DNA of 64,000 nucleotides, taken from NCBI GenBank assembly GCA_024640765.1, contig JAHEEK010000006.1, positions 62,001 to 126,000 of the forward strand, written 5' to 3'. Made by a program: the position numbers and the translations under genes. This DNA comes from Nereida sp024640765. GTDB taxonomy: Bacteria; Pseudomonadota; Alphaproteobacteria; Rhodobacterales; Rhodobacteraceae. Positions 34,467 to 42,458 of this stretch are shown piece after piece; position 1 is the stretch's first letter, and every line of letters starts with the position of its first letter. The notes beneath the pieces were generated by a model. The model was given only the letters and a program-made list of their open reading frames with translations, was not told the origin of the DNA and made no database searches.

Positions 34467-35501
34467 ATGACCTCAAACAAAACAAACGCGGGCCGCTTTT
34501 TTGAAGACTATGCGGTCGGTGATGTGATCCGTCATGCGGTGCCTCGAACGCTATCTGGGGGGGAGCGCGCACTTTACCACGCGCTCTACCCTGCGCGTCA
34601 CGCGCTTTATTCGTCTGACCAGTTTGCACAATCGTGCGGGCTGCGCGGTAGCCCCATCGATGACATGATCGTTTTTCATACGGTCTTTGGCAAAACCGTA
34701 CCTGACATCTCTTTGAATGCAGTCGCAAATTTGGGGTATGCCGAGGCACGTTTTTTGAAGCCTGTTTGGGCTGGTGATACGCTACGATCTACATCAGAGG
34801 TGATCGGAGTTAAGCAAAATTCCAACGGCAAAACTGGTGTGGTTTGGGTGTGTACACGCGGCTTGAACCAGCATGATGATGTTGTGCTGGAATACGTGCG
34901 TTGGGTCATGGTGCGCAAAAATAACCTTGATGCACCCGCACCGCAGGCAGTGATACCCGAACTGAGTGACGTGGTCCCTGCGAGCGAGTTGAACGTACCC
35001 GAGGGACTTGATTTCAACGCCTATGATACGGAACCGGCTGGTGAAGCGCACCGGCTTGGTGATTATGCAGTCGGTGAGATCATTGATCATGTTGACGGGG
35101 TCACCGTTGAAGAAGCCGAGCATATGCTTGCGACGCGTCTTTGGCAAAACACCGCCAAGGTTCATTTTGACGCCACCAACCGGCCAGATGGCAAGCGGTT
35201 GATTTACGGTGGTCACGTCATCTCAATGGCCCGTGCTTTGTCATTTAATGGGCTGGCAAATGCGCAAATCATAGCTGGCATCAACTCTGGTGCCCATGCG
35301 AACCCGTGTTTTGCAGGTGATACAATACGTGCGTGGTCCGAAGTCTTGGACACTGCACAAACCGCCGCGCCGGGTGTTGGTGCGATCCGGTTGAGGCTTG
35401 TGGCGACAAAGGGTGATGCAGGAATTCTACGTGGGGACGACGGGAAATATGCACCAGACGTGCTGCTTGATCTGGATTATTGGGCGCTGATGCCGACTTA
35501 G
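34467..35501 (+). CDS. mch: Mesaconyl-CoA hydratase (beta-methylmalyl-CoA dehydratase)
   Basis: 344 residues of two fused MaoC-like hot-dog domains, as in Rhodobacter Mch, which interconverts mesaconyl-C1-CoA and beta-methylmalyl-CoA in the ethylmalonyl-CoA pathway. Landmarks: FFEDYAVGDVIRHAVPRTLSGGERALYHALYPARHALYSS at the start, NLGYAEARFLKPVWAGDTL in the first domain and GGHVISMARALSFNGL and INSGAHANPCFAGDTI in the second. GAAAGG precedes the ATG. It is the last gene of the mcl2 cluster. Confidence 0.95.
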   Translation: MTSNKTNAGRFFEDYAVGDVIRHAVPRTLSGGERALYHALYPARHALYSSDQFAQSCGLRGSPIDDMIVFHTVFGKTVPDISLNAVANLGYAEARFLKPVWAGDTLRSTSEVIGVKQNSNGKTGVVWVCTRGLNQHDDVVLEYVRWVMVRKNNLDAPAPQAVIPELSDVVPASELNVPEGLDFNAYDTEPAGEAHRLGDYAVGEIIDHVDGVTVEEAEHMLATRLWQNTAKVHFDATNRPDGKRLIYGGHVISMARALSFNGLANAQIIAGINSGAHANPCFAGDTIRAWSEVLDTAQTAAPGVGAIRLRLVATKGDAGILRGDDGKYAPDVLLDLDYWALMPT

Positions 35502-35528
35502 GCGTCTATGAACGCGAGAGCCCCTAAA

Positions 35529-35559
35529 TGTGATCACAGATTTTTCGTGTGTGATCACA
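35529..35559. promoter_or_regulatory. Tandem TGTGATCACA operators upstream of sdhC
   Basis: Perfect palindromes at 35529-35538 and 35550-35559, centre-to-centre 21 bp, about 150-180 bases before sdhC. Core and spacing are identical to the pair before sucC. Confidence 0.75.
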
Positions 35560-35708
35560 TTTTTCGAAAAAGATGCGAATTAGGACAATTCGAAGCAGTT
35601 TTTCTCGATCTGCGCGCGTGACTCACATTCAAAAAGAGATACAAAGGGGTTAGCCCCGCCGTGCGACCTTTTTAAGGTGCGCATTGCAAGCCAACGAAGG
35701 GAACACCT

Positions 35709-36092
35709 ATGGCCGATGTAAATCGTGGCAATCGCCCGCTTTCGCCGCATTTGGCAATTTACCGTCCTCAGTTGACGTCAATGACGTCGATCCTGACGCG
35801 GATTACTGGCAATGCACTTTTGATCTCAACTTTGCTTGTCGTGTGGTGGTTTTTGTCCGCTGCTATTTCGCCGGAGTACTTTGCGTACGCTGACGGTGTT
35901 CTGACCAGCTGGTTTGGCGACATTGTATTGACGCTTTCTGTGTTGGGCCTTTGGTACCACACGCTGGCCGGCCTGCGTCACCTTATCTGGGATATGGGAT
36001 ACGGCCTTGAGGTGGAGCAGGCTGAAAAGATGGGCATCGTCTGCCTCGTTGGTTCAGTCGTTCTGACCCTTATTACTGTCCTCGTCGTTTAA
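35709..36092 (+). CDS. sdhC: Succinate dehydrogenase, cytochrome b556 subunit
   Basis: 127 residues, three membrane helices. RPLSPHLAIYRPQLTSMTSILTRITG is the SdhC signature and HTLAGLRHLIWDMG carries the heme-ligand histidine (near residue 84). GAAGGGA lies before the ATG. First gene of sdhC-sdhD-sdhA-(lipoprotein)-sdhB, which oxidises succinate and reduces ubiquinone in the membrane. Confidence 0.96.
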   Translation: MADVNRGNRPLSPHLAIYRPQLTSMTSILTRITGNALLISTLLVVWWFLSAAISPEYFAYADGVLTSWFGDIVLTLSVLGLWYHTLAGLRHLIWDMGYGLEVEQAEKMGIVCLVGSVVLTLITVLVV

Positions 36093-36107
36093 TCGGAGCG
36101 CACAAAC

Positions 36108-36479
36108 ATGGCTTATTTGACAGATCGCAAACGCGCCGCTGGACTTGGGGCTGCGAAGACAGGCACGGAACATCATTGGTCCATGATGGTCTCCTCTGTG
36201 GCCTTGCTTTTGCTGGTCCCACTCTTCGTTTTCACCGTCGGTCCTGTAATCGGCAGCAACCACGGCGAAATGGTCGCATATTTTGCAAAACCTTTCCCTG
36301 CTATTGTAGCAGCATTCACACTGACCGTGGGTTTGATGCACTTTAAGAATGGCGCACAGACCCTTATCGAAGACTACGTACACGGCCCCGCTAAGAAGCT
36401 GACAATCATTAGTGTGATTTGTCTCAGCTACGCGGCCGCCGGAACCGCCCTTTTCTCAATTGCGCGCATCGCGCTGTAA
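36108..36479 (+). CDS. sdhD: Succinate dehydrogenase, membrane anchor subunit
   Basis: 123 residues with three membrane helices. The N-terminal MAYLTDRKRAAGLGAAKTGTEHHWSM and the SVALLLLVPLFVFTVG helix are typical of alphaproteobacterial SdhD. The partner heme and quinone ligands would come from the FHFKNG-like stretch, here LMHFKNGAQTLIEDY. Spacing of 15 bases to both sdhC and sdhA supports one operon. Confidence 0.95.
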   Translation: MAYLTDRKRAAGLGAAKTGTEHHWSMMVSSVALLLLVPLFVFTVGPVIGSNHGEMVAYFAKPFPAIVAAFTLTVGLMHFKNGAQTLIEDYVHGPAKKLTIISVICLSYAAAGTALFSIARIAL

Positions 36480-36494
36480 TATCGGAGCACACTC

Positions 36495-38300
36495 ATGACT
36501 GCATACGATTACGAAACACACGAATATGACGTAGTTGTCGTTGGCGCCGGTGGCGCCGGCCTGCGTGCAACGCTTGGTATGGCTGAGCAGGGCTTGCGTA
36601 CGGCCTGTGTAACCAAGGTTTTCCCAACCCGCTCGCACACAGTTGCAGCGCAGGGTGGCATCGCGGCCTCTTTGTCTAACATGGGTCCTGATAACTGGCA
36701 GTGGCACATGTATGACACTGTCAAAGGATCTGACTGGCTGGGTGATACGGATGCTATGGAGTATCTGGCGCGCGAAGCACCCAAGGCCGTTTATGAGCTT
36801 GAGCACTACGGTGTGCCTTTCTCACGGACCGAAGAAGGCAAAATTTACCAACGCCCCTTTGGTGGTCACACAACCGAATTCGGCGAAGGCCCGCCCGTGC
36901 AGCGTACCTGTGCTGCAGCGGACCGTACTGGTCACGCGATCTTGCACACGCTTTACGGTCAAAGCCTGAAGAACAACGCCGAGTTCTACATTGAGTATTT
37001 CGCAATCGACTTGATCATGTCTGATGACGGTCAGTGTCAGGGTGTTCTGTGCTGGAAGCTTGATGACGGAACGCTGCACCTGTTCAGCGCGAAAATGGTT
37101 GTCCTGGCCACCGGCGGTTATGGCCGTGCGTACTTCAGCGCAACGTCTGCCCACACATGTACTGGTGATGGGGGCGGTATGGTTGCTCGTGCTGGTCTGC
37201 CTCTGCAGGACATGGAATTTGTTCAATTCCACCCCACTGGTATTTACGGTGCAGGTTGCCTCATCACAGAAGGTGCGCGCGGCGAGGGTGGTTATTTGAC
37301 CAACTCCGAGGGCGAGCGCTTTATGGAGCGGTACGCGCCAACTTACAAAGACCTTGCCAGCCGTGATGTTGTTTCGCGCTGCATGACGATGGAAATTCGT
37401 GAAGGTCGCGGTGTTGGGGCAGAAGGCGATCACATCCACCTCCACCTGAACCACTTGCCAAAAGAGACGCTTGATCTGCGCTTGCCCGGTATTTCGGAAT
37501 CCGCACGGATTTTCGCAGGTGTTGACCTGACCAAAGAGCCGATCCCAGTGCTTCCGACTGTGCACTATAATATGGGTGGTATTCCAACGAACTATTGGGG
37601 GGAAGTTCTTGCCCCGACCAAAGATAATCCTGACAACGTTGCACCGGGCCTTATGGCTGTTGGTGAAGCGGGTTGTGCGAGTGTTCACGGCGCAAACCGT
37701 TTGGGTTCAAACTCACTGATTGACTTGGTTGTGTTCGGTCGTGCCGCTGCGATCCGCGCGGCGGAAGTTGTTGACCCGAAAACGCCTGTCCCAACGCCGA
37801 ACCAACGTTCTGTAGAAGCTGCGATCAGCCGCTTTGACGGGTTGCGTTACGCCAAAGGTCACGTGCCAACTGCTGAGCTTCGTCTTGATATGCAAAAGAC
37901 AATGCAGTCAGACGCAGCCGTGTTCCGTACAGACAAAACTCTGGCAGAAGGGGTCGAAAAGATGAACGACGTCGCCGCACGCATGAGCGATGTTCAGGTG
38001 ACCGACACATCAATGGTTTGGAACTCAGACCTGATGGAAACGCTTGAGCTTGGTAACCTTCTGCCAAACGCAGTTGCTACCGTTGTGGCCGCTGAGGCGC
38101 GCAAGGAATCACGCGGTGCACACGCCCACGAAGATTATCCGGATCGTGACGACGAGAACTGGCGCAAGCACAGCCTCGTTTGGTTCGAGGGTATGAAGGC
38201 GGGCTTGGGTTATCGCGGTGTTCACCTGAACCCATTGACCAGCCACAACGACGGCGGCATCGACCTGAAGAAAATCGCGCCAAAGGCACGTGTCTACTAA
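36495..38300 (+). CDS. sdhA: Succinate dehydrogenase, flavoprotein subunit
   Basis: 601 residues. FAD site VVVGAGGAGLRATLGMAEQG, covalent-flavin histidine in RSHTVAAQGGIAASL near residue 50, active-site segments FHPTGIYGAGCLITEGARGEGG and HYNMGGIPTNYWGE, and the C-terminal RGAHAHEDYPDRDD. Full length. It is followed not by sdhB directly but by a short lipoprotein gene, with sdhB 384 bases on. Confidence 0.98.
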   Translation: MTAYDYETHEYDVVVVGAGGAGLRATLGMAEQGLRTACVTKVFPTRSHTVAAQGGIAASLSNMGPDNWQWHMYDTVKGSDWLGDTDAMEYLAREAPKAVYELEHYGVPFSRTEEGKIYQRPFGGHTTEFGEGPPVQRTCAAADRTGHAILHTLYGQSLKNNAEFYIEYFAIDLIMSDDGQCQGVLCWKLDDGTLHLFSAKMVVLATGGYGRAYFSATSAHTCTGDGGGMVARAGLPLQDMEFVQFHPTGIYGAGCLITEGARGEGGYLTNSEGERFMERYAPTYKDLASRDVVSRCMTMEIREGRGVGAEGDHIHLHLNHLPKETLDLRLPGISESARIFAGVDLTKEPIPVLPTVHYNMGGIPTNYWGEVLAPTKDNPDNVAPGLMAVGEAGCASVHGANRLGSNSLIDLVVFGRAAAIRAAEVVDPKTPVPTPNQRSVEAAISRFDGLRYAKGHVPTAELRLDMQKTMQSDAAVFRTDKTLAEGVEKMNDVAARMSDVQVTDTSMVWNSDLMETLELGNLLPNAVATVVAAEARKESRGAHAHEDYPDRDDENWRKHSLVWFEGMKAGLGYRGVHLNPLTSHNDGGIDLKKIAPKARVY

Positions 38301-38343
38301 TGGTGCGCTGCTTTGCGATAACTTCATTGGCAGGAGCGTTAGC

Positions 38344-38673
38344 ATGATCCGTGCTGCGCTTTGCCTTTCTGCGGTGCTGGCCCTTGGTGCCTGTGACAAA
38401 GCCGAGCAGGCCGTCGATAAAGCGGCCCGCACAACGGCCAAAGCCGCTGTGGATGAGGTCCTCGTAACGCAGTTTCCGTTTATCCCGAAGAACCAGATCA
38501 CACCCTATTCTGACTGTGTGATCGATAGTGCATCATCTGGTGAAATTCTGTCACTGACCCGCGACGCGATTGGTCAAATCAGTCAGAGCACTTTGAACAC
38601 GGTTCAAACCATTCTCACACGACCCGAAGCGATTAAGTGTATCGCCGAAGCGGGTCTGACAACTCAAGGCTAA
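38344..38673 (+). CDS. Small lipoprotein inserted between sdhA and sdhB
   Basis: 109 residues from ATG 38344, which has CAGGAG 10-15 bases upstream. The N-terminus MIRAALCLSAVLALGAC ends in a lipobox (LALGAC), so a lipid-anchored periplasmic or outer-membrane protein is predicted. The mature part begins with an Ala/Lys/Asp-rich helix (DKAEQAVDKAARTTAKAAVDEVL) and contains two further cysteines (SDCVID, IKCIAEAG) that could form a disulfide. It has 11 bases to sdhB. Function unknown; location in the operon suggests a link to complex II, which is inference. Confidence 0.85.
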   Translation: MIRAALCLSAVLALGACDKAEQAVDKAARTTAKAAVDEVLVTQFPFIPKNQITPYSDCVIDSASSGEILSLTRDAIGQISQSTLNTVQTILTRPEAIKCIAEAGLTTQG

Positions 38674-38684
38674 GGAGAAATTCC

Positions 38685-39464
38685 ATGGTTCAACTACGCC
38701 TCCCTAAAAACAGCCGCATGACCGCAGGCAAGACTTGGCCCAAGCCTGAAGGCGTGACCAACCTGCGCAAAGTTCAAGTGTACCGTTGGTCGCCTGATGA
38801 TGATAAAAACCCCGCACTTGATACATATTGGGTTGATATGGACACCTGTGGACCGATGGTTCTGGATGTTCTGATCAAGATCAAAAACGAGATTGATCCG
38901 ACACTTGCGTTCCGCCGTTCATGCCGCGAGGGCATCTGTGGATCGTGCGCCATGAACATTGATGGCATCAACACACTTGCGTGTATTTACGGTGCCGATG
39001 AAGTGAAGGGTGACATCAAGATTTACCCTCTGCCGCACATGCCTGTTATCCGCGATTTGATCCCCGACCTGACACACTTTTATGCGCAGCACGCAAGCAT
39101 CATGCCGTGGCTCGAAACAAAAACGAACCGCCCTGCAAAAGAGTGGCGCCAGTCGATTGAAGACCGCAAGAAGTTGGATGGTCTTTATGAATGCGTGATG
39201 TGTGCGTCATGTTCAACCTCGTGCCCATCTTACTGGTGGAACGGCGACAAATACCTTGGGCCAGCAGCATTGTTGCACGCGTATCGCTGGATCATCGATA
39301 GCCGCGATGAAGCGACAGGCGAGCGCTTGGATGATCTTGAAGATCCGTTCAAGCTGTATCGCTGCCACACCATTATGAACTGTGCAAAGACCTGCCCAAA
39401 GGGGTTGAACCCGGCGAAGGCCATTGCGTCTATTAAGCAAATGATGGTGGAGCGCACCGTCTAG
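38685..39464 (+). CDS. sdhB: Succinate dehydrogenase, iron-sulfur subunit
   Basis: 259 residues. [2Fe-2S] ligands in CREGICGSCAMNIDG and the later LAC, [4Fe-4S] and [3Fe-4S] ligands in CVMCASCSTSCPSYWW and CHTIMNCAKTCPKGLNP. The start at 38685 has AAGGAGA 5-11 bases upstream. Passes electrons from SdhA to ubiquinone at SdhCD. Ends at a strong terminator. Confidence 0.98.
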   Translation: MVQLRLPKNSRMTAGKTWPKPEGVTNLRKVQVYRWSPDDDKNPALDTYWVDMDTCGPMVLDVLIKIKNEIDPTLAFRRSCREGICGSCAMNIDGINTLACIYGADEVKGDIKIYPLPHMPVIRDLIPDLTHFYAQHASIMPWLETKTNRPAKEWRQSIEDRKKLDGLYECVMCASCSTSCPSYWWNGDKYLGPAALLHAYRWIIDSRDEATGERLDDLEDPFKLYRCHTIMNCAKTCPKGLNPAKAIASIKQMMVERTV

Positions 39465-39493
39465 GGTGTCTGTTCAGACTGAGGCAAATAATC

Positions 39494-39524
39494 AAAAAGC
39501 CCCGCCAATTGGTGGGGCTTTTTC
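39494..39524. terminator. Terminator of the sdh operon
   Basis: AAAAAGCCCCGCC (39494-39506), loop AATT, GGTGGGGCTTTTT (39511-39523): 13 pairs including the A/T flanks (one internal G-C/T variation). Also usable by convergent deoD. Confidence 0.9.
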
Positions 39525-39547
39525 TATGTGGCGGCTAGGCTGACGCA

Positions 39548-40255
39548 TTAGCTGGGAAATGCAGCCTCAAGAGCGATTTCCACCATTTCCCCAAAGCTGC
39601 TTTGACGTTCATCAGCAGGAATAGCATCGCCCGTTAGCAGGTGGTCTGACACAGTCATAACAGCCAGTGCCTTACGGCCAAACCGTGCCGCCAAGTTGTA
39701 AAGCTCGGCCGCTTCCATCTCGACTGCAAGAACACCGTGCCGTGTCATCATTTCATTCAGATCAGGGCGCTCGTCGTAGAAGACATCTGCCGAGTAGATA
39801 TTGCCTACATGCACGTTAGAACCTTTGGCCTGCGCGGCTGTAACCGCCTGTGACAACAGCCCATAGTCTGCGCAGGGGGCAAAGTTAACCTCTTTGAAGA
39901 CGCCTGCGGACGGGGTGGAAATGGATGAGGCTGTCATCGCGATCACAACGTCACGGATACCAACGTGATGCTGCATTGATCCGGTTGAACCGATGCGGAC
40001 TAGGTTTTGCACATCATATTCGTTAATCAATTCATGGGCATAGATCGATAGGGATGGCATCCCCATCCCTGAGCCGTGGATCGTAACACGGTTGCCTTTC
40101 CACACACCTGTAAAGCCAAGCATGCCGCGGATTTTGTTGATACACTTCACGTCATCAAGAAACGCCTCAGCGGCCCATTTGGCGCGCAGTGGATCACCGG
40201 GCATCAAAACAGTTTCAGCAATGTCGCCTTTTTGTGCGCCAATATGGTGGGTCAT
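39548..40255 (-). CDS. deoD: Purine nucleoside phosphorylase, DeoD type
   Basis: 235 residues, hexameric type. Landmarks: MTHHIGAQKGDIAETVLMPGDPLRAKW (phosphate site), GSGMGMPSLSIYAHELI, RIGSTGSM and VEMEAAELYNLAARFG with the nucleoside-binding Glu, then SDHLLTGD with catalytic Asp. Splits purine (deoxy)nucleosides to base and (deoxy)ribose-1-phosphate. It could feed deoC elsewhere in the window, and the BMP-type nucleoside importer at 51-56 kb could feed it; both links are inference. Confidence 0.95.
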   Translation of the reverse strand: MTHHIGAQKGDIAETVLMPGDPLRAKWAAEAFLDDVKCINKIRGMLGFTGVWKGNRVTIHGSGMGMPSLSIYAHELINEYDVQNLVRIGSTGSMQHHVGIRDVVIAMTASSISTPSAGVFKEVNFAPCADYGLLSQAVTAAQAKGSNVHVGNIYSADVFYDERPDLNEMMTRHGVLAVEMEAAELYNLAARFGRKALAVMTVSDHLLTGDAIPADERQSSFGEMVEIALEAAFPS

Positions 40256-40332
40256 GATCGTGCTCCGCGTTTGGGTATTTGGCGTTAAACTGCCTTTGCA
40301 CGCGCTGCTCTACAAGCCCCTCTATTGTGCGG

Positions 40333-42312
40333 TTATTGCGCCGCGACGCCTTGTGGCTCAACCAACTCTACCAAATCCGTCATAATGCGGTTCAGCTCGA
40401 AGTCTTTTGGCGTGTAGACCTTAGCAACACCCATTGCGCGTAAACGGTCTGCGTCATCCTCTGGAATAATGCCGCCAACGACGACGGGGATGTGCGCAAG
40501 TCCGGCCGTGCGTAGCTTCTCCATCAAGTCACCCATAAGCGGAATGTGACTACCAGACAGGATCGACAGACCAATCACATGGGCGTCATCCTCCAACGCG
40601 GCTGACACAATCTCATCAGGGGTGAGGCGGATTCCTTCATAGCTAATGTCCATTCCGCAATCACGGGCGCGTGCTGCGATTTGCTCTGCGCCGTTGGAAT
40701 GCCCATCAAGACCAGGTTTGCCCACAAGAAACTTTAGGCGGCGGCCCAGCTTGTCACTGACTGCGTCAACGGCCGCGCGGATATTCTCAAGGCCTTCGGT
40801 CCGGTTGGAGGGGTTTTTGGACACACCTGTGGGCCCGCGGTACTGCCCAAAGGCGGTGCGAACAACATTGCCCCATTCGCCTGTGGTTGCACCGGCTTTG
40901 GCCGCTTTGATCGAGGCCGGCATTACGTTGATACCTGTCGCGGCCGCTTGGCGCAACTCATCGAGGGCTTCTTTAACGGCGCTGTCGTCACGCTCGCTGC
41001 GCCATGCATTTAGCCGTTCAATCTGATCCCGCTCTGCGTCCGCATCCGCCACCATAATTGCCTCATCGCCGGCGGTAAGGGGCGAGGGTTCTCCGGTTGT
41101 GAATTTGTTGACGCCAACCACAGTGGTTTCGCCTTGCTCAATATCGCCAATCCGTTCTGCGTTGGCTTCGACAAGACGTGACTTCATGTATTCGATCGCT
41201 TCAACAGCCCCGCCCATGCCGTCAATCGTCGCAAGTTCTGCGCGCGCGCCCTCTTTCAGGCTTTCGACTTTCCGGTCAACTGCTGGGTTGCCGTCAAACA
41301 GATCGTCGTATTCCAGCAGGTCCGTTTCAAACGCCATGATCTGCTGCATGCGCAAAGACCATTGTTGGTCCCAAGGACGTGGCAGGCCCAATGCTTCGTT
41401 CCAAGCGGGCAGTTGAACCGCGCGGGCGCGTGCTTTCTTGGAAAGGGTCACCGCAAGCATTTCTACTAAGATGCGGTAGACGTTGTTTTCGGGCTGTTGC
41501 TCGGTCAGACCAAGAGAATTCACCTGAACGCCGTACCGGAAGCGGCGGAACTTTGGGTCCTCCACGCCGTAACGTTCGCGGCAAATTTCGTCCCACAGGT
41601 CTACAAACGCGCGCATCTTGCACATCTCGGTTACAAACCGGATGCCTGCGTTTACGAAAAAGCTGATCCGGCCAACCATGGCGGGGAAGTGTTCGGCGGG
41701 GACTTTGTCTTTCAGGTCATCAAGCACAGCGGTTGCTGTAGCAAGCGCAAAGGCGAGTTCTTGCTCTGGTGTCGCCCCAGCCTCCTGGAGGTGGTATGAG
41801 CAAATGTTCATTGGGTTCCATTTTGGCAGATGCTCGCGGGTATAGGCGGCAACATCTGTAATCATACGCATGGATGGTTTGGGTGGGCAGACGTATGTGC
41901 CCCTTGACAGGTACTCTTTGATGATATCGTTTTGCACTGTGCCTTGCAGCGCGGAGATGTCCGCGCCTTGTTCTTCCGCAACCGCGATATAAAGCGCCAA
42001 CAACCACGGTGCTGTGGCGTTGATCGTCATCGATGTGTTCATCTGATCTAGCGGGATATCAACAAACAGCGCACGCATGTCCCCAAGATGGGCCACTGGC
42101 ACGCCAACTTTGCCAACTTCGCGCCGGGACAGTTCGTGATCACTATCATACCCTGTTTGTGTCGGCAGATCGAAAGCAACAGAAAGCCCCGTCTGTCCTT
42201 TTGCCAAGTTCCCACGGTAGAGCGCATTAGATGCTTTTGCCGTTGAGTGGCCCGCATATGTCCTGAACAGCCAAGGGCGATCTTTGGTGCGGTCTTGAGT
42301 GGCGTTGGTCAT
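40333..42312 (-). CDS. ecm: Ethylmalonyl-CoA mutase (coenzyme B12-dependent)
   Basis: 659 residues. A TIM-barrel mutase domain (LFRTYAGHSTAKASNALYRGN, LSVAFDLPTQTGYDSDH, NAGIRFVTEMCKMRAFVDLW) is followed by a C-terminal B12-binding domain with GKPGLDGHSNGAEQI (the DxHxxG-type motif with lower-ligand His) and SILSGSH. The SNALYRGN and AGHSTAKA segments fit ethylmalonyl- rather than methylmalonyl-CoA mutase. The start at 42312 (MTNATQDRTK) is chosen as in the family; an upstream 40-residue extension is dissimilar. Confidence 0.94.
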   Translation of the reverse strand: MTNATQDRTKDRPWLFRTYAGHSTAKASNALYRGNLAKGQTGLSVAFDLPTQTGYDSDHELSRREVGKVGVPVAHLGDMRALFVDIPLDQMNTSMTINATAPWLLALYIAVAEEQGADISALQGTVQNDIIKEYLSRGTYVCPPKPSMRMITDVAAYTREHLPKWNPMNICSYHLQEAGATPEQELAFALATATAVLDDLKDKVPAEHFPAMVGRISFFVNAGIRFVTEMCKMRAFVDLWDEICRERYGVEDPKFRRFRYGVQVNSLGLTEQQPENNVYRILVEMLAVTLSKKARARAVQLPAWNEALGLPRPWDQQWSLRMQQIMAFETDLLEYDDLFDGNPAVDRKVESLKEGARAELATIDGMGGAVEAIEYMKSRLVEANAERIGDIEQGETTVVGVNKFTTGEPSPLTAGDEAIMVADADAERDQIERLNAWRSERDDSAVKEALDELRQAAATGINVMPASIKAAKAGATTGEWGNVVRTAFGQYRGPTGVSKNPSNRTEGLENIRAAVDAVSDKLGRRLKFLVGKPGLDGHSNGAEQIAARARDCGMDISYEGIRLTPDEIVSAALEDDAHVIGLSILSGSHIPLMGDLMEKLRTAGLAHIPVVVGGIIPEDDADRLRAMGVAKVYTPKDFELNRIMTDLVELVEPQGVAAQ

Positions 42313-42458
42313 GGCAGGCTCCACAGTTGGCTGTTGGCCCAAAGGGGCCGAATCTAGTTGCGCAATAAAATTACACACATGTAGGGTGTATCGGACACAA
42401 TATACTTCTGTCAATCCGCTGCGCCGCAGCATGTGGGCATTTACCCCGCCGCAGCAAC

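Noticed and set aside
42136..42143. GTGATCAC inside ecm
   Set aside because: It lies in coding sequence, lacks the outer T and A of the 10-base palindrome (CGTGATCACT) and has no second copy 21 bp away.
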